Shown: positions 45,645 to 54,651, counted from the first letter of the stretch. The stretch: DNA of 64,000 nucleotides from Flavobacterium sp. N2038 (GCF_025947185.1 NZ_CP110001.1:2046001-2110000), one strand, 5' to 3'. Numbers and translations are program-made. Notes: a model not told the origin generated them from the sequence alone.

Positions 45645-47203
45645 ATGGATATTAATGGTAAAATACAAATGAAATTGCCGTCTTTTTCTGAGGTTTTTAA
45701 ATTGGTTCTCGAATAAAAATTATAAATGCTTGTAAGGTATTTTAGCCCAAAATTGGTACTGGGTTCACTGTGAGCCTTTTTTTGCAGATTGTTTGTAATA
45801 ATTACCTGGTCTTTCTGAATGGTGATTTGCGTGGTTAGCGGATTTTCCTGAGTTGCCAAATTGTGTTTAATGGCATTTTCAATTACGACCTGAAAAGCCA
45901 GATAAGGAATGAACTTATTCAAAGCTTCCTCATCTTCAATTTTGATAGAAAAAAATAATTCTTCCTTAAAACGGGTTTGTTGTAAAAAGATATATTTTTC
46001 AATAAAAAGCAATTCATCTTTTAAGGAAACTATATTTTTTTCTGGCGGATCTATTAAATAGCGGTAAATGCGCGATAAATTTAAAGTAAATTTCTGCGCC
46101 GTTTTTACATCGCTTCCCACTAGCATATAAAGTGAGTTAAGTGAATTAAATAAAAAGTGAGGATTAATTTGCTCCTTTAATTGTTGTAGCTGAATTAATG
46201 CTTTTTCTTTTATAATTTTTTCATTCTCGACAAGAAGCTTGTTTTTTTCTTCAGTAACAATTTGCTTTTCCCTATAGGCTCGTCTGTTTGCGTAAGCAAA
46301 TAAATAAAAAATTAATAAAAGCATTATCGTTGTAATCGAGTAGATCGAGGTCGAGTACTTTTTAATCGCATCTACGTTTTCGTCAATAAAGATCTTGGGA
46401 AAGTTTACACAGATAAACCAGTGCGAACCTTTAATGTCCAGTTTTTTTGTAAAGCGGATCACATCAAGTTTTAAAAACTCAGACATTGTTAATTTTCTGT
46501 TGTAATCATTTTTGTCTTTAAAAATGGTATCTGCAGGGCGAAGTGACGAAATCGAATAGATATCTCTGCCTATAAAAGCGATTTCGGGATGGTAAATGCA
46601 TCTTCCATTTTTATCGAAAACAAAAGCATAATTTGAAGCTGTTGGTTCTGTGACAGAAATGTAATCGTGAAGTTTTTTTAAATTTATGTCATAGCCATAA
46701 CGCACAATTGTATTTTTTGACTTCAGTTTAAAATAGATTCTCCAAACCCATTCTTTTCCCTGCGGAATAACTGCGCTAATATGATTTGCATTTTTATTTG
46801 TAACAATAAAATCAGCTACATCATTTTGTATTGTTTGAGATGGTACAGCGGTTCCAAACTGAATTTTATTATTATTGATCTGAAACCAATTATTGACAAC
46901 TAATAAGTTGGTAGCCTGCAAAGAAGATAATACCTTTAAGTTTGAAGATAAATTACCCGAATTGCTAATTTTTAAGACATGTTTTATTTTGTTTTCCTGT
47001 TCCAGAAATTTTGAAAGTTCCTGCGACATGAATTCCTGTTTTTTGATAAAGTTTCGAAGTGAGTTATCATCATTTGCTCTCTCAGTAAGATCTGTAATTA
47101 AATTACTAAGAATGTATACCGAAGAAACAGTAATAATAATAGACACAATAACATAAATCAAAAATGCGCGTCTCGATGTGGTATTTTTTAATCTGAATTT
47201 CAA
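45635..47203 (-). CDS. LytS-type sensor histidine kinase with extracytoplasmic sensor
   Basis: 522 residues. A membrane helix (AFLIYVIVSIIITVSSVYIL) is followed by a ~250-residue periplasmic region that resembles a dCache sensor (NAFVFDKNG-like YAFVFDKNGRCIYHPEIAF), a second helix near 285-305, then the His_kinase domain LKEQINPHFLFNSLNSLYML with His349 and a short HATPase domain (VIENAIKHN). LytS-type kinases pair with LytTR regulators, here the gene at 37333. It starts 24 bp after the ABC exporter gene. Confidence 0.92.
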   Translation of the reverse strand: MKFRLKNTTSRRAFLIYVIVSIIITVSSVYILSNLITDLTERANDDNSLRNFIKKQEFMSQELSKFLEQENKIKHVLKISNSGNLSSNLKVLSSLQATNLLVVNNWFQINNNKIQFGTAVPSQTIQNDVADFIVTNKNANHISAVIPQGKEWVWRIYFKLKSKNTIVRYGYDINLKKLHDYISVTEPTASNYAFVFDKNGRCIYHPEIAFIGRDIYSISSLRPADTIFKDKNDYNRKLTMSEFLKLDVIRFTKKLDIKGSHWFICVNFPKIFIDENVDAIKKYSTSIYSITTIMLLLIFYLFAYANRRAYREKQIVTEEKNKLLVENEKIIKEKALIQLQQLKEQINPHFLFNSLNSLYMLVGSDVKTAQKFTLNLSRIYRYLIDPPEKNIVSLKDELLFIEKYIFLQQTRFKEELFFSIKIEDEEALNKFIPYLAFQVVIENAIKHNLATQENPLTTQITIQKDQVIITNNLQKKAHSEPSTNFGLKYLTSIYNFYSRTNLKTSEKDGNFICILPLISIHS

Positions 47204-47227
47204 AGAAAGGTAAGTATAATTTTAAAT

Positions 47228-48982
47228 CTAATTGGCAACAGAAAATTGAGAATCGTATAAGTTTCTGTAATAGCCATCGGTTTTGTTGAGTAATTCCTGA
47301 TGTGTGCCTTGTTCCACAATTAAGCCTTTGTCCATAACCACAATTTTATCAGCATTTACAATCGTTGCCAATCGGTGTGCGATGATGATAGAAGTTCTGC
47401 CTTTGGTAATGGTTTCAGTAGCGCGCTGAATAAGCTCCTCAGAATAAGTATCAATTGATGAAGTCGCCTCATCCAAAATCAAAATACTCGGATTACTTAC
47501 ATACGAACGCAAAAATGCAATTAACTGACGTTGGCCGGACGAAAGCATTACGCCACGTTCTTTTACATCAAAGTCATAATTGTCGGGAAGATTCATAATA
47601 AAATCATGAACTCCAATTTTTTTGGCCGCATCCAGCACTTGTTCTCTTGTAATTTCAGGATTATGAAGTGTAATATTATTGTAGATGGTATCGGCAAACA
47701 AAAACACATCCTGTAAAACCACTGCAATTTGTTTTCTTAACGAAGCCAGTGTATAATTTTCGATATTATGACCATCAATATAAATTGTTCCGCTGTTAAT
47801 TTCATAAAAGCGATTCAGTAAATTTATAATGGTAGATTTTCCTGCACCGGTTGAGCCTACAATTGCTATTGTTTGCCCGGAAGCAACAGATAAATCAATT
47901 CCTTTTATGACTTCTTCCTCAGGGATATAACTGAAACGAACATTTTTAAATTCAATGCTTCCTTCAAAAATTGGTGCTTCGAGTGTTCCGGTATCCTGAA
48001 TGTGATCCTGAGTGTCAATAATATCAAAAACACGATTTGCTGCGATCATTCCTAATTGCATCTCATTAAATTTATCTGCAATCTGACGTAACGGATTAAA
48101 AAGCATTCCGATAAACATGGTATAAGAAAACAAATCTCCAAAAGTGGTAAAATGATCTCCGTTCAGAATTTTAAATCCGCCAAAAACAACTACTAAACCT
48201 AAAGTTATAGACGAAATAATATCGGCTATCGGGAAGAAAATAGAGTTGTATAAAATGGTTTTGATCCAGGCAACTCTGTGTTTGTCATTTATAACTTTGA
48301 AATTTTCGGCTTCAATTTTTTCACGATTAAAAAGCTGAACGATCTTCATTCCTGTAACACGTTCCTGAACAAAAGAATTCATATTAGCAATTTGTGTACG
48401 TACTTCCTCAAAAGCAACCTGCATTTTGCGCTGAAAAATTCTTGTAATATAAACCAGAACCGGCATGGCAACCACTACAATCCAGGTAAGTTTCCAGTTC
48501 ATATAAAACATGAAAAGTAAAACGACCAGCATTTTCATTAAGTCACTTATAATCATGAAGAGACCCTGGCTAAAAATACGGGCAATCGATTCAATATCCG
48601 AAACCGATCGGGTTACTAATTGCCCAACCGGAACCAGATCAAAATATTTCATTTTAAAACTTAAAATATGTTTGAAAAGTTTGGTTCGAATGTCTTTTAC
48701 AATATCTTGCCCAAGCCAGTTTGCCCAATAAACAAAATAGAATTGAGAGAAGACTTCCATTAAAAGTACGAGACCCATTAAAATGATGTACATCAGTAAA
48801 CCATTTTTGTCATGTGTCTTGATATAGCCGTCGACCGTTTGTTTTAATAAATAGGGGCGAAGTGCTGCAAAAATGGACAGCGAAACTGCAAAAACAATAA
48901 CGCCATAGTAGCGCCATTTGTAAGGTTTTGTATATTTTAAAATTCGTTTAAATAATCCTGTGTCGAATGCTTTTGCTTTCAT
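47228..48982 (-). CDS. ABC exporter, fused membrane and ATPase domains (MsbA-like)
   Basis: 584 residues. Residues ~20-320 carry six membrane helices (MDR/MsbA type I exporter fold). The ATPase has Walker A VGSTGAGKSTIINL, signature LSSGQRQLIAFLRS and Walker B SILILDEATSSIDT. As a homodimer it would export a lipid, peptide or drug; the cargo is unknown. The LytS kinase gene follows after 24 bp, so the kinase may be co-transcribed with it. Confidence 0.95.
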   Translation of the reverse strand: MKAKAFDTGLFKRILKYTKPYKWRYYGVIVFAVSLSIFAALRPYLLKQTVDGYIKTHDKNGLLMYIILMGLVLLMEVFSQFYFVYWANWLGQDIVKDIRTKLFKHILSFKMKYFDLVPVGQLVTRSVSDIESIARIFSQGLFMIISDLMKMLVVLLFMFYMNWKLTWIVVVAMPVLVYITRIFQRKMQVAFEEVRTQIANMNSFVQERVTGMKIVQLFNREKIEAENFKVINDKHRVAWIKTILYNSIFFPIADIISSITLGLVVVFGGFKILNGDHFTTFGDLFSYTMFIGMLFNPLRQIADKFNEMQLGMIAANRVFDIIDTQDHIQDTGTLEAPIFEGSIEFKNVRFSYIPEEEVIKGIDLSVASGQTIAIVGSTGAGKSTIINLLNRFYEINSGTIYIDGHNIENYTLASLRKQIAVVLQDVFLFADTIYNNITLHNPEITREQVLDAAKKIGVHDFIMNLPDNYDFDVKERGVMLSSGQRQLIAFLRSYVSNPSILILDEATSSIDTYSEELIQRATETITKGRTSIIIAHRLATIVNADKIVVMDKGLIVEQGTHQELLNKTDGYYRNLYDSQFSVAN

Positions 48983-48991
48983 TTATTTTTT

Positions 48992-49068
48992 TAAGCTTTA
49001 AGCTTTAGGCTTTAGGCTATAGGCACTAAGTTTGAAGCTTAATGCCTACGGCTTATAGCTTATAGCTA
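48992..49068. repeat. Eleven-unit heptamer array (TAAGCTT ... ATAGCTA)
   Basis: 77 bp made of exactly eleven 7-bp units: TAAGCTT twice, TAGGCTT, TAGGCTA, TAGGCAC, TAAGTTT, GAAGCTT, AATGCCT, ACGGCTT, ATAGCTT, ATAGCTA. It spans the gap between truA and the ABC exporter and its last bases are the truA stop codon (49066-49068). The two halves are partly inverted and could pair. Confidence 0.85.
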
Positions 49069-49800
49069 TAAATAATCGTAATCAATTTTGGTTAAATACA
49101 AACCATGAGCCGGAACCGAAAATCCTGCTTTCTCTCTGCTTTTGCTGGCTATAATAGTTTCAAAATCTGCCAGCGTAATTTTATGCAAACCTATATTAAT
49201 CAAAGTACCTACAATGGCCCGAACCATATTTCTTAAAAAACGGTTTGCCGAAATCGTAAAAATCAATTTATTATTTTCGTTTTTCCAGTACGCCTCAAAA
49301 ACCGTGCAATCAAATGTATTGACATCTGTATTTACTTTAGAAAAACATTGAAAATCGGTATGGTTCAGTAAAATTTTTGCAGCCTCATTCATCAAAGCTA
49401 CATCTAATTTTTGATTTACATACCAGCTAAGTTCTTGTAAAAAAGGATTTTTAACAGTATTGATATGATATTCATACGTTCGTTTAGTAGCATCAAATCG
49501 GCAATGAGCATCGTCATGAACCAATATAATGTCAAAAATGGCAATATCTTTTGGTAAATAAGAGTTGAGTTTATGTACTAAAACCGGAATATCCAATTGA
49601 GTTTCAAAATCAAAATGCCCGTACATTTCCTCGGCATGAACTCCTGTATCAGTTCTTCCGGCACCCATTACATTTATGGTAGAGTTTAATAAAACCGAAA
49701 GCGCTTTGTTTAAAGTTTCCTGAACTGACGGAGCATTTGGCTGAAATTGCCAGCCATGATAAGGTGTTCCGTTATATGCAAATTGAATAAAATATCTCAT
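49066..49800 (-). CDS. truA: tRNA pseudouridine38-40 synthase
   Basis: I set the start at the ATG 49798-49800 (MRYFIQFAYNGTPYHGWQFQ). A longer frame to 49836 only translates an octamer array. The catalytic Asp is in MGAGRTDTGVHAEEMYGHFD. CRFDATKRTYEYHI and RFLRNMVRAIVGTLINIG are TruA family motifs. It modifies uridines 38-40 in the anticodon arm of several tRNAs. Confidence 0.96.
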   Translation of the reverse strand: MRYFIQFAYNGTPYHGWQFQPNAPSVQETLNKALSVLLNSTINVMGAGRTDTGVHAEEMYGHFDFETQLDIPVLVHKLNSYLPKDIAIFDIILVHDDAHCRFDATKRTYEYHINTVKNPFLQELSWYVNQKLDVALMNEAAKILLNHTDFQCFSKVNTDVNTFDCTVFEAYWKNENNKLIFTISANRFLRNMVRAIVGTLINIGLHKITLADFETIIASKSREKAGFSVPAHGLYLTKIDYDYL

Positions 49801-49813
49801 TTTTAGGGACAGA

Positions 49814-49886
49814 GGTTCTAAGGCGCAAAGGTACAAAGATTTTTTTCTTTATAGGTTCAAAGTAACAAAGGTGCAAAGGTGCAAAG
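49814..49886. repeat. Octamer array, GGTTCAAA/GGCGCAAA type
   Basis: Units GGTTCTAA, GGCGCAAA, GGTACAAA, a T-rich spacer, then GGTTCAAA, GTAACAAA, GGTGCAAA, GGTGCAAA. The complement reads NCTTTGNN, the same family as 6639. It starts 13 bp from the truA ATG. Confidence 0.85.
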
Positions 49887-50038
49887 TTTTTGTTGATATA
49901 AAGGTTGGAGTTTTTTAGAGAGATGTATCTTTTGTAAAAGCGAACCACAGTATATTTAAGGTTTTAGTATAGTACTCTTCTGTGTGTCTCAATCAAAATT
50001 GGTTATTATTGCCTGCAATTAAAATTGCCAAAGAAAAA

Positions 50039-50078
50039 TCTTTGAGCCTTTGCCTCTCTGAGCCTTTGTAACTATTAG
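50039..50078. repeat. Short octamer array
   Basis: Units TCTTTGAG, CCTTTGCC, TCTCTGAG, CCTTTGTA, ACTATTAG, exactly eight bases each. Confidence 0.75.
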
Positions 50079-50218
50079 AATAACTGTTAAAACCCAAAAT
50101 GCAAATCACAGTTGACAGAGAGAAAAATCGTGTCAGAAAATGAAAATTCCAACGTTTTAATTGTAACCTTTTTTTAACATTTTTTAATAAAAATTGGCAA
50201 AAGTTAATTTTTAAGATA

Positions 50219-50253
50219 TTTGATTTTAACAGGAACTATTTCTCTTATGTTTG
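50219..50253 (+). promoter_or_regulatory. Promoter of the SPFH gene
   Basis: TTTG at 50219-50222 and TATGTTTG at 50246-50253 with a 23-bp gap match the Bacteroidota -33 and -7 elements. The ATG is 20 bp downstream. Confidence 0.65.
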
Positions 50254-50273
50254 TAGTCTAAATATCAAAAACT

Positions 50274-52193
50274 ATGAATGAAATTACTCCTTACTGGTGG
50301 ATAATTGTAATCTTATTTGCCTTTATTTTTTACAAATTTATTTTGCGCGTTTTCTTCGGAATGGTGATTGTTCCGGAAGATAAAATTGGTTTAGTAACTA
50401 AAAAATTCGTTTTGTTTGGTGCAGACAGATCTCTTCCTGATGGTCGTATTATTGCGACAAAAGGTGAGGCTGGTTATCAGGCACAAACACTTGCTCCGGG
50501 TTTATATTGGGGAATGTGGATCTGGCAGTACTCAATAGATATGACCGGATTTACCATTATTCCGGAAGGTAAAATTGGATTGGTTTTAAGTAAAGACGGA
50601 AAGGAAATTCCAACCGGACGAATCTTAGCCAGAAAAGTAGAGAGTGATAATTTTCAGGATGCTACTTCCTTCTTAAATAACGGAGGGCAAAAAGGGCGTC
50701 AGACAGCATTTATTACGACAGGATCTTATCGTATAAATACATTTTTATTTGAGATTGTAGTGGCAGATCAAATCAAGATTTACGAAAACATGATCGGTAT
50801 CGTAACGGCTCTTGATGGAGAACCAATTCCGCAAGGACAAATTGCAGGTAAATTTGTTGATAGTCATAATAATTTTCAGGATTTTGATAAATTCCTTGAG
50901 CATGGCGGAAATCGTGGTTTACAGCCACAGGTTATGTTAGCAGGTTCCTATTATATTAATACGTGGGGAATTTTAATTGAGCAGAATCCTATGACCGATG
51001 TACCAATTGGTTATGTGGGAGTTGTAATTTCATACATTGGAGAAGATGGTCAGGATGTTACCGGAGATACTTTCAAGCATGGAAATATTGTTTCAAAAGG
51101 GCAACGTGGTGTCTGGATGGAACCTTTTGGACCAGGAAAATATGCATTGAATAAATATACAACCAAATTAGAGGCTGTGCCAACAACAAACTTGGTTTTA
51201 AACTGGGCAAATGCCAGAAGTGAATCGCATGATTTAGATAAAAATCTTTCTACGATTACGGTGCGTTCAAAAGATGGTTTCCCTTTTAATCTGGATGTTG
51301 CGCAAATTATTCACGTTCCGGCTGCAGAAGCTCCAAAAGTAATTGCACGTTTTGGTAGTATGAATAATCTGGTTTCTCAGGTTTTGGAGCCTACAATTGG
51401 TAACTACTTTAGAAACTCTGCACAGGATAGTGATGTAATTTCATTCCTTACAACAAGAAAAGAACGTCAGGAATCTGCTAAAAATCATATCAAATTAGTA
51501 CTGGACGAATACAACGTAAATGCTGTAGATACTTTGATTGGAGATATTGTACCACCAGATTCGTTAATGAAAACTTTAACAGACAGAAAGTTGGCTGAGG
51601 AAGAGCAAAAAACATATCAAACCCAAAGAATGGCGCAAGAGCAACGTCAGGGAATGGAAAAAGAAACTGCTATTGCAGACATGCAAAAAGAAATTGTTAG
51701 AGCTTCACAAAGTGTCGAAATCGCACAAAGAACTGCAGATGCAACGGTAAAAAAGGCAGAAGGTGATGCGACAAGTTTAAAACTAAACGTAAATGCTGAA
51801 GCTGAAGCTACCAAAATGCGTGCAAATGCCGAAGCCGAAGCAACTAAGGCAAGGGCAGGAGCACAGGCAGAAGCAACCAAACTAAACGCAAGTGCAGAAG
51901 CGGAGAGAATCTCTAAAACAGGTTTGGCCGAAGCGGAGAAAATTATGGCAATTGGTAAATCGACAGCAGAGTCTTATCAGCTGCAAGTTAGTGCAATGGG
52001 AGGTGACAACTTTACCAGATATAAAGTTACCGAAGAAATTGGTAAAGGAAATATCAAAGTGATTCCTGATGTATTGATTTCAGGAAACAGTGGTTCTGAT
52101 GGTTCTATCAGCGGTTTATTAGGTTTGAAACTAATGGAAATGATGGATACAAAGGATTTGAAAGACGTTAAAAATCAAAATCCGAAGAAATAA
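50274..52193 (+). CDS. SPFH/flotillin-like membrane protein with four N-terminal repeats
   Basis: 639 residues. A single membrane helix occupies residues ~8-30. Four tandem repeats follow (about 34-92, 97-165, 169-237, 243-301), each with an IGxV strand near the start; later motifs such as GGQKGRQ, GGNRGLQ and GPGKYALN mark their ends. The SPFH domain spans ~320-480 (ITVRSKDGFPFNLDVAQII). A long Ala/Glu-rich coiled coil (about 440-570) carries AEAEATK-type repeats. SPFH proteins oligomerise into membrane microdomain scaffolds. It is a single gene with its own promoter and terminator. Confidence 0.92.
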   Translation: MNEITPYWWIIVILFAFIFYKFILRVFFGMVIVPEDKIGLVTKKFVLFGADRSLPDGRIIATKGEAGYQAQTLAPGLYWGMWIWQYSIDMTGFTIIPEGKIGLVLSKDGKEIPTGRILARKVESDNFQDATSFLNNGGQKGRQTAFITTGSYRINTFLFEIVVADQIKIYENMIGIVTALDGEPIPQGQIAGKFVDSHNNFQDFDKFLEHGGNRGLQPQVMLAGSYYINTWGILIEQNPMTDVPIGYVGVVISYIGEDGQDVTGDTFKHGNIVSKGQRGVWMEPFGPGKYALNKYTTKLEAVPTTNLVLNWANARSESHDLDKNLSTITVRSKDGFPFNLDVAQIIHVPAAEAPKVIARFGSMNNLVSQVLEPTIGNYFRNSAQDSDVISFLTTRKERQESAKNHIKLVLDEYNVNAVDTLIGDIVPPDSLMKTLTDRKLAEEEQKTYQTQRMAQEQRQGMEKETAIADMQKEIVRASQSVEIAQRTADATVKKAEGDATSLKLNVNAEAEATKMRANAEAEATKARAGAQAEATKLNASAEAERISKTGLAEAEKIMAIGKSTAESYQLQVSAMGGDNFTRYKVTEEIGKGNIKVIPDVLISGNSGSDGSISGLLGLKLMEMMDTKDLKDVKNQNPKK

Positions 52194-52210
52194 TTAGCAT
52201 CCAATAGACC

Positions 52211-52231
52211 GACAGGTTTTAAAAACCTGTC
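52211..52231. repeat. Palindrome GACAGGTTTT-A-AAAACCTGTC
   Basis: 10-bp perfect arms around one base, 17 bp after the SPFH stop. A second hairpin (52245-52280) follows, so this pair may work as a double terminator. Confidence 0.75.
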
Positions 52232-52244
52232 AGATCTAGCGATA

Positions 52245-52280
52245 AAAAAATCCGATCTGTTTTTGCAGATCGGATTTTTT
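52245..52280 (+). terminator. Intrinsic terminator of the SPFH gene (AAAATCCG family)
   Basis: AAAAAATCCGATCTG and CAGATCGGATTTTTT form a perfect 15-bp stem with a 6-base loop followed by T-rich sequence. Confidence 0.88.
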
Positions 52281-52352
52281 GTATTTATAAAGAAATGAAA
52301 ATCTGACGTAAGACGCACTGCTGTGCGTCTCTACATAATACAGACGTAAAAA

Positions 52353-52437
52353 ACTTAGCATCTTAGCAACTTAGAACCTTAGTATCTTTAAAAAAAACCT
52401 TTGTACCTTTGAACCTCTTAACCTTTGCACCTTTAAA
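52353..52437. repeat. Octamer array, CTTAG units then CTTTG units
   Basis: Units ACTTAGCA, TCTTAGCA, ACTTAGAA, CCTTAGTA, TCTTTAAA, an A-run, then CCTTTGTA, CCTTTGAA, CCTCTTAA, CCTTTGCA, CCTTTAAA. It ends 4 bp before the TTG start of the phosphoesterase gene. Confidence 0.85.
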
Positions 52438-52441
52438 AAAA

Positions 52442-52936
52442 TTGAAAAAAATTCTCCTTCTTTCCGATACTCACAGTCACATTGATGATACAATTTTAAA
52501 ATATGTTGCTCAGGCAGATGAAGTATGGCATGCCGGGGATATTGGAGACCTGAATGTTACTGATACTATAAAGAAGTTAAAGCCGCTTCGTTGTGTGTAT
52601 GGGAATATAGATGATGCAAAAGCAAGATTAGAATTTCCGTTAAATAATAGGTTTATGTGCGAAAATGTTTCCGTCTGGATTACGCATATCGGAGGTTATC
52701 CTGGGAAATACAACCCAAATATTAGAGAAGAAATGGCTTCAAATCCGCCTAAATTATTTATTTGCGGGCATTCTCATATTTTAAAAGTGATGTTTGATAA
52801 AAAGAATAACTTGCTGCATATGAATCCTGGAGCAGCTGGAAAAAGTGGATTTCATCAAGTTCGTACAATGCTTCGATTTGTAATTGATGATGATAAAATT
52901 AAGGATCTCGAGATTGTTGAAATAGGAAAGAAATAG
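52442..52936 (+). CDS. YfcE-like metallophosphoesterase, TTG start
   Basis: I choose the TTG at 52442-52444, giving the natural start (M)KKILLLSDTHSHIDDTIL; the longer frame opens at another TTG inside an octamer array. Metal-binding motifs are SDTHSH, WHAGDIGD, VYGNIDD, THIGGYPG and CGHSHILK. The calcineurin-like YfcE/MJ0936 family cleaves phosphodiesters in vitro. 164 residues, normal for the family. Confidence 0.9.
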   Translation: MKKILLLSDTHSHIDDTILKYVAQADEVWHAGDIGDLNVTDTIKKLKPLRCVYGNIDDAKARLEFPLNNRFMCENVSVWITHIGGYPGKYNPNIREEMASNPPKLFICGHSHILKVMFDKKNNLLHMNPGAAGKSGFHQVRTMLRFVIDDDKIKDLEIVEIGKK

Positions 52937-52942
52937 CTTTTT

Positions 52943-53860
52943 TTAGTGTGGTAAAGGGATTTTAATTTTTATTACCGTGCCTTTATCTGCTTTTGAAAAT
53001 ATCTCAAAAGTTCCTTTGAATTTTTTAACTCGAGCTCTTATCCGGTTTAATCCAAAACCTTCAGATTCATCTATTTTTTTGATGTTAAAACCTTTTCCGT
53101 TGTCCTGTATTTTAATGCAAAAATGGTTTTTGTTTTCTTTTAAGGTTATTTGAGATTTAGTAGCATTACTATGCTTTATAATATTGCTGAATAATTCTGA
53201 TACAATAAAATAGATCTTCATTTCAAATTTTTCAATATACCTTTTGTCAGGTTGAACTGTACTTGAGAATTCAAAGTTTATGTCGATGTTGGAGTTTCTT
53301 TCGCATAAATCTTCGATAGCATAAATTAACCCAAAACGAACTAAAAGACTTGGAACAAGATCATGTGACAGATCTCTCAATTGATCATGAGCATCGGCTA
53401 AAATTAATTTTGCTTTTTTAATTTCGTCTGACTGGATATTATTTTGTGTAGTAAAAGTATTGAGATGGAGGCCAACAGATGATAATAGAGAGTTTACATT
53501 GTCATGTAAAAAAGAAGCTATTTTTTTTCTTTCTGTTTCCTGACTGTCAATTCCGGAGTTAATAACATCCAGGAGGATTTTCTGCTTGATGTCTTTTCGT
53601 CTTATTTTTTGTTTTAGTTTGTTATTCTGATAAAAGAAATAAAATAAAAAAAACAAAATAATAGTAAGAAGTATAGATAAACTTACCACTTTTTTGTTTC
53701 GTAACTGCTCTTGCTTATTTATTTCGGCAATGTTTGTTTTTTTTGGTGTTTTGTATTGCTGAGAGCCCTCCTTTAAAGTTTCCTGTTGTTGACTAAAAGC
53801 TGGAGTGTTGTTAAAAGGAAGAATGAGAAAAAGTAATATTAAAATTCTGTAAAACAACAT
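52943..53860 (-). CDS. NarL-type sensor histidine kinase (HisKA_3)
   Basis: 305 residues. A signal peptide (MLFYRILILLFLILPFNNTP) is followed by a short extracytoplasmic stretch, one membrane helix near 60-80, then ERKKIASFLHDNVNSLLSSV (phospho-acceptor His) and a HATPase with SELFSNIIKHSNATKS, IQDNGKGFNIKKI and GFGLNRIRARVK. The response regulator gene lies 34 bp upstream, so the pair is one two-component system. No TPR domain is present, unlike many Bacteroidota relatives. The signal is unknown. Confidence 0.9.
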   Translation of the reverse strand: MLFYRILILLFLILPFNNTPAFSQQQETLKEGSQQYKTPKKTNIAEINKQEQLRNKKVVSLSILLTIILFFLFYFFYQNNKLKQKIRRKDIKQKILLDVINSGIDSQETERKKIASFLHDNVNSLLSSVGLHLNTFTTQNNIQSDEIKKAKLILADAHDQLRDLSHDLVPSLLVRFGLIYAIEDLCERNSNIDINFEFSSTVQPDKRYIEKFEMKIYFIVSELFSNIIKHSNATKSQITLKENKNHFCIKIQDNGKGFNIKKIDESEGFGLNRIRARVKKFKGTFEIFSKADKGTVIKIKIPLPH

Positions 53861-53894
53861 AATAATAAAGGTCGAGATAGGTTTTATTGCAAAA

Positions 53895-54557
53895 TTAGGG
53901 ATTGATGAGATTGTTTTTTAAAGCATATTTAACCAGTCCGATGGTATTTTTTATTTGCAGTTTTTTCATGATATTTTTTCGATGCGTTTCAACAGTATTG
54001 ATGCTTATAAAAAGTTGTTCGCTTATTTCTTTTCCACTATATTCTAAAGAAATCAGAGTGATTATTTCAATTTCACGAGGGCTTAAAATTTGATTTTCAG
54101 CATAGATGTTTTTATTTAGTTTTGGATTGTTAGATGTAAAGCTTTTAAAAACTTTTTCTCTAATTGCATCAGAAAAGTAATCTTGTCCCTGATAAACTGC
54201 ATGAATTGCTTCAATGATATTTTCACCGGCACATTTTTTTGTCAAATACCCTTTTGCATCTAATTTCATTACTTCTTTAATGATTTTTAAATCATCATAG
54301 CTGGACAGAATAATGATCTTGCAAGAGCTTTTTTTGGTGTTAAATTCCTGAAGTACTTTGATCCCGTCTTTTTCGGGCATACTGATGTCTAAAATTAAGA
54401 TGTCGGCATTATTTTGAAGAATTTCATCGTAGATATTGTTTCCATTTAGGGAACTGCCTACAACTTCAAAGTTTTCAACCGTTTGTAATAAGTTGGTTAA
54501 ACCATCAATAAGTACCTGATGATCATCAGCGAGGTGGATTTTTATTTTTGATGTCAT
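53895..54557 (-). CDS. NarL/LuxR family response regulator
   Basis: 220 residues. The receiver has IKIHLADDHQVLIDGLTNLL, ILILDISMPEKDGIKVL with the phospho-acceptor Asp, and GYLTKKCAGENIIEAI. The C-terminal LuxR helix-turn-helix is LSPREIEIITLISLEYSGKE followed by VETHRKNIMKKLQIKNTIGL. It partners the kinase 34 bp downstream. A -7 box is 23 bp upstream. Confidence 0.94.
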   Translation of the reverse strand: MTSKIKIHLADDHQVLIDGLTNLLQTVENFEVVGSSLNGNNIYDEILQNNADILILDISMPEKDGIKVLQEFNTKKSSCKIIILSSYDDLKIIKEVMKLDAKGYLTKKCAGENIIEAIHAVYQGQDYFSDAIREKVFKSFTSNNPKLNKNIYAENQILSPREIEIITLISLEYSGKEISEQLFISINTVETHRKNIMKKLQIKNTIGLVKYALKNNLINP

Positions 54558-54579
54558 TGTTATTCATAAGCTTAAGAGG

Positions 54580-54587
54580 CAAATTTA
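54580..54587 (-). promoter_or_regulatory. -7 box candidate for the NarL-type system
   Basis: Reads TAAATTTG on the minus strand, an exact TAnnTTTG match 23 bp before the response-regulator ATG. Confidence 0.5.
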
Positions 54588-54651
54588 GAAAGAAAAGTAC
54601 CTTGTAAGGTTGCTGTTAAAGCTTCATTTGTAACAATATAAGACACAAAAA

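Larger units (their letters stand above)
49801..50273. other. Divergent intergenic region between truA and the SPFH gene
   Basis: 473 bp with no gene. It holds an octamer array next to the truA start (49814-49886), a second short octamer array (50039-50078), a run rich in T/A around 50160-50200, and a good promoter for the SPFH gene (50219-50253). Confidence 0.7.

Noticed and set aside
49801..49836. Longer start for truA
   Set aside because: Encoded by an octamer array; MRYFIQFAYNG is the normal TruA start.
52409..52441. Longer start for the YfcE-like phosphoesterase
   Set aside because: Those codons translate an octamer array; the TTG at 52442 gives the family's usual start.
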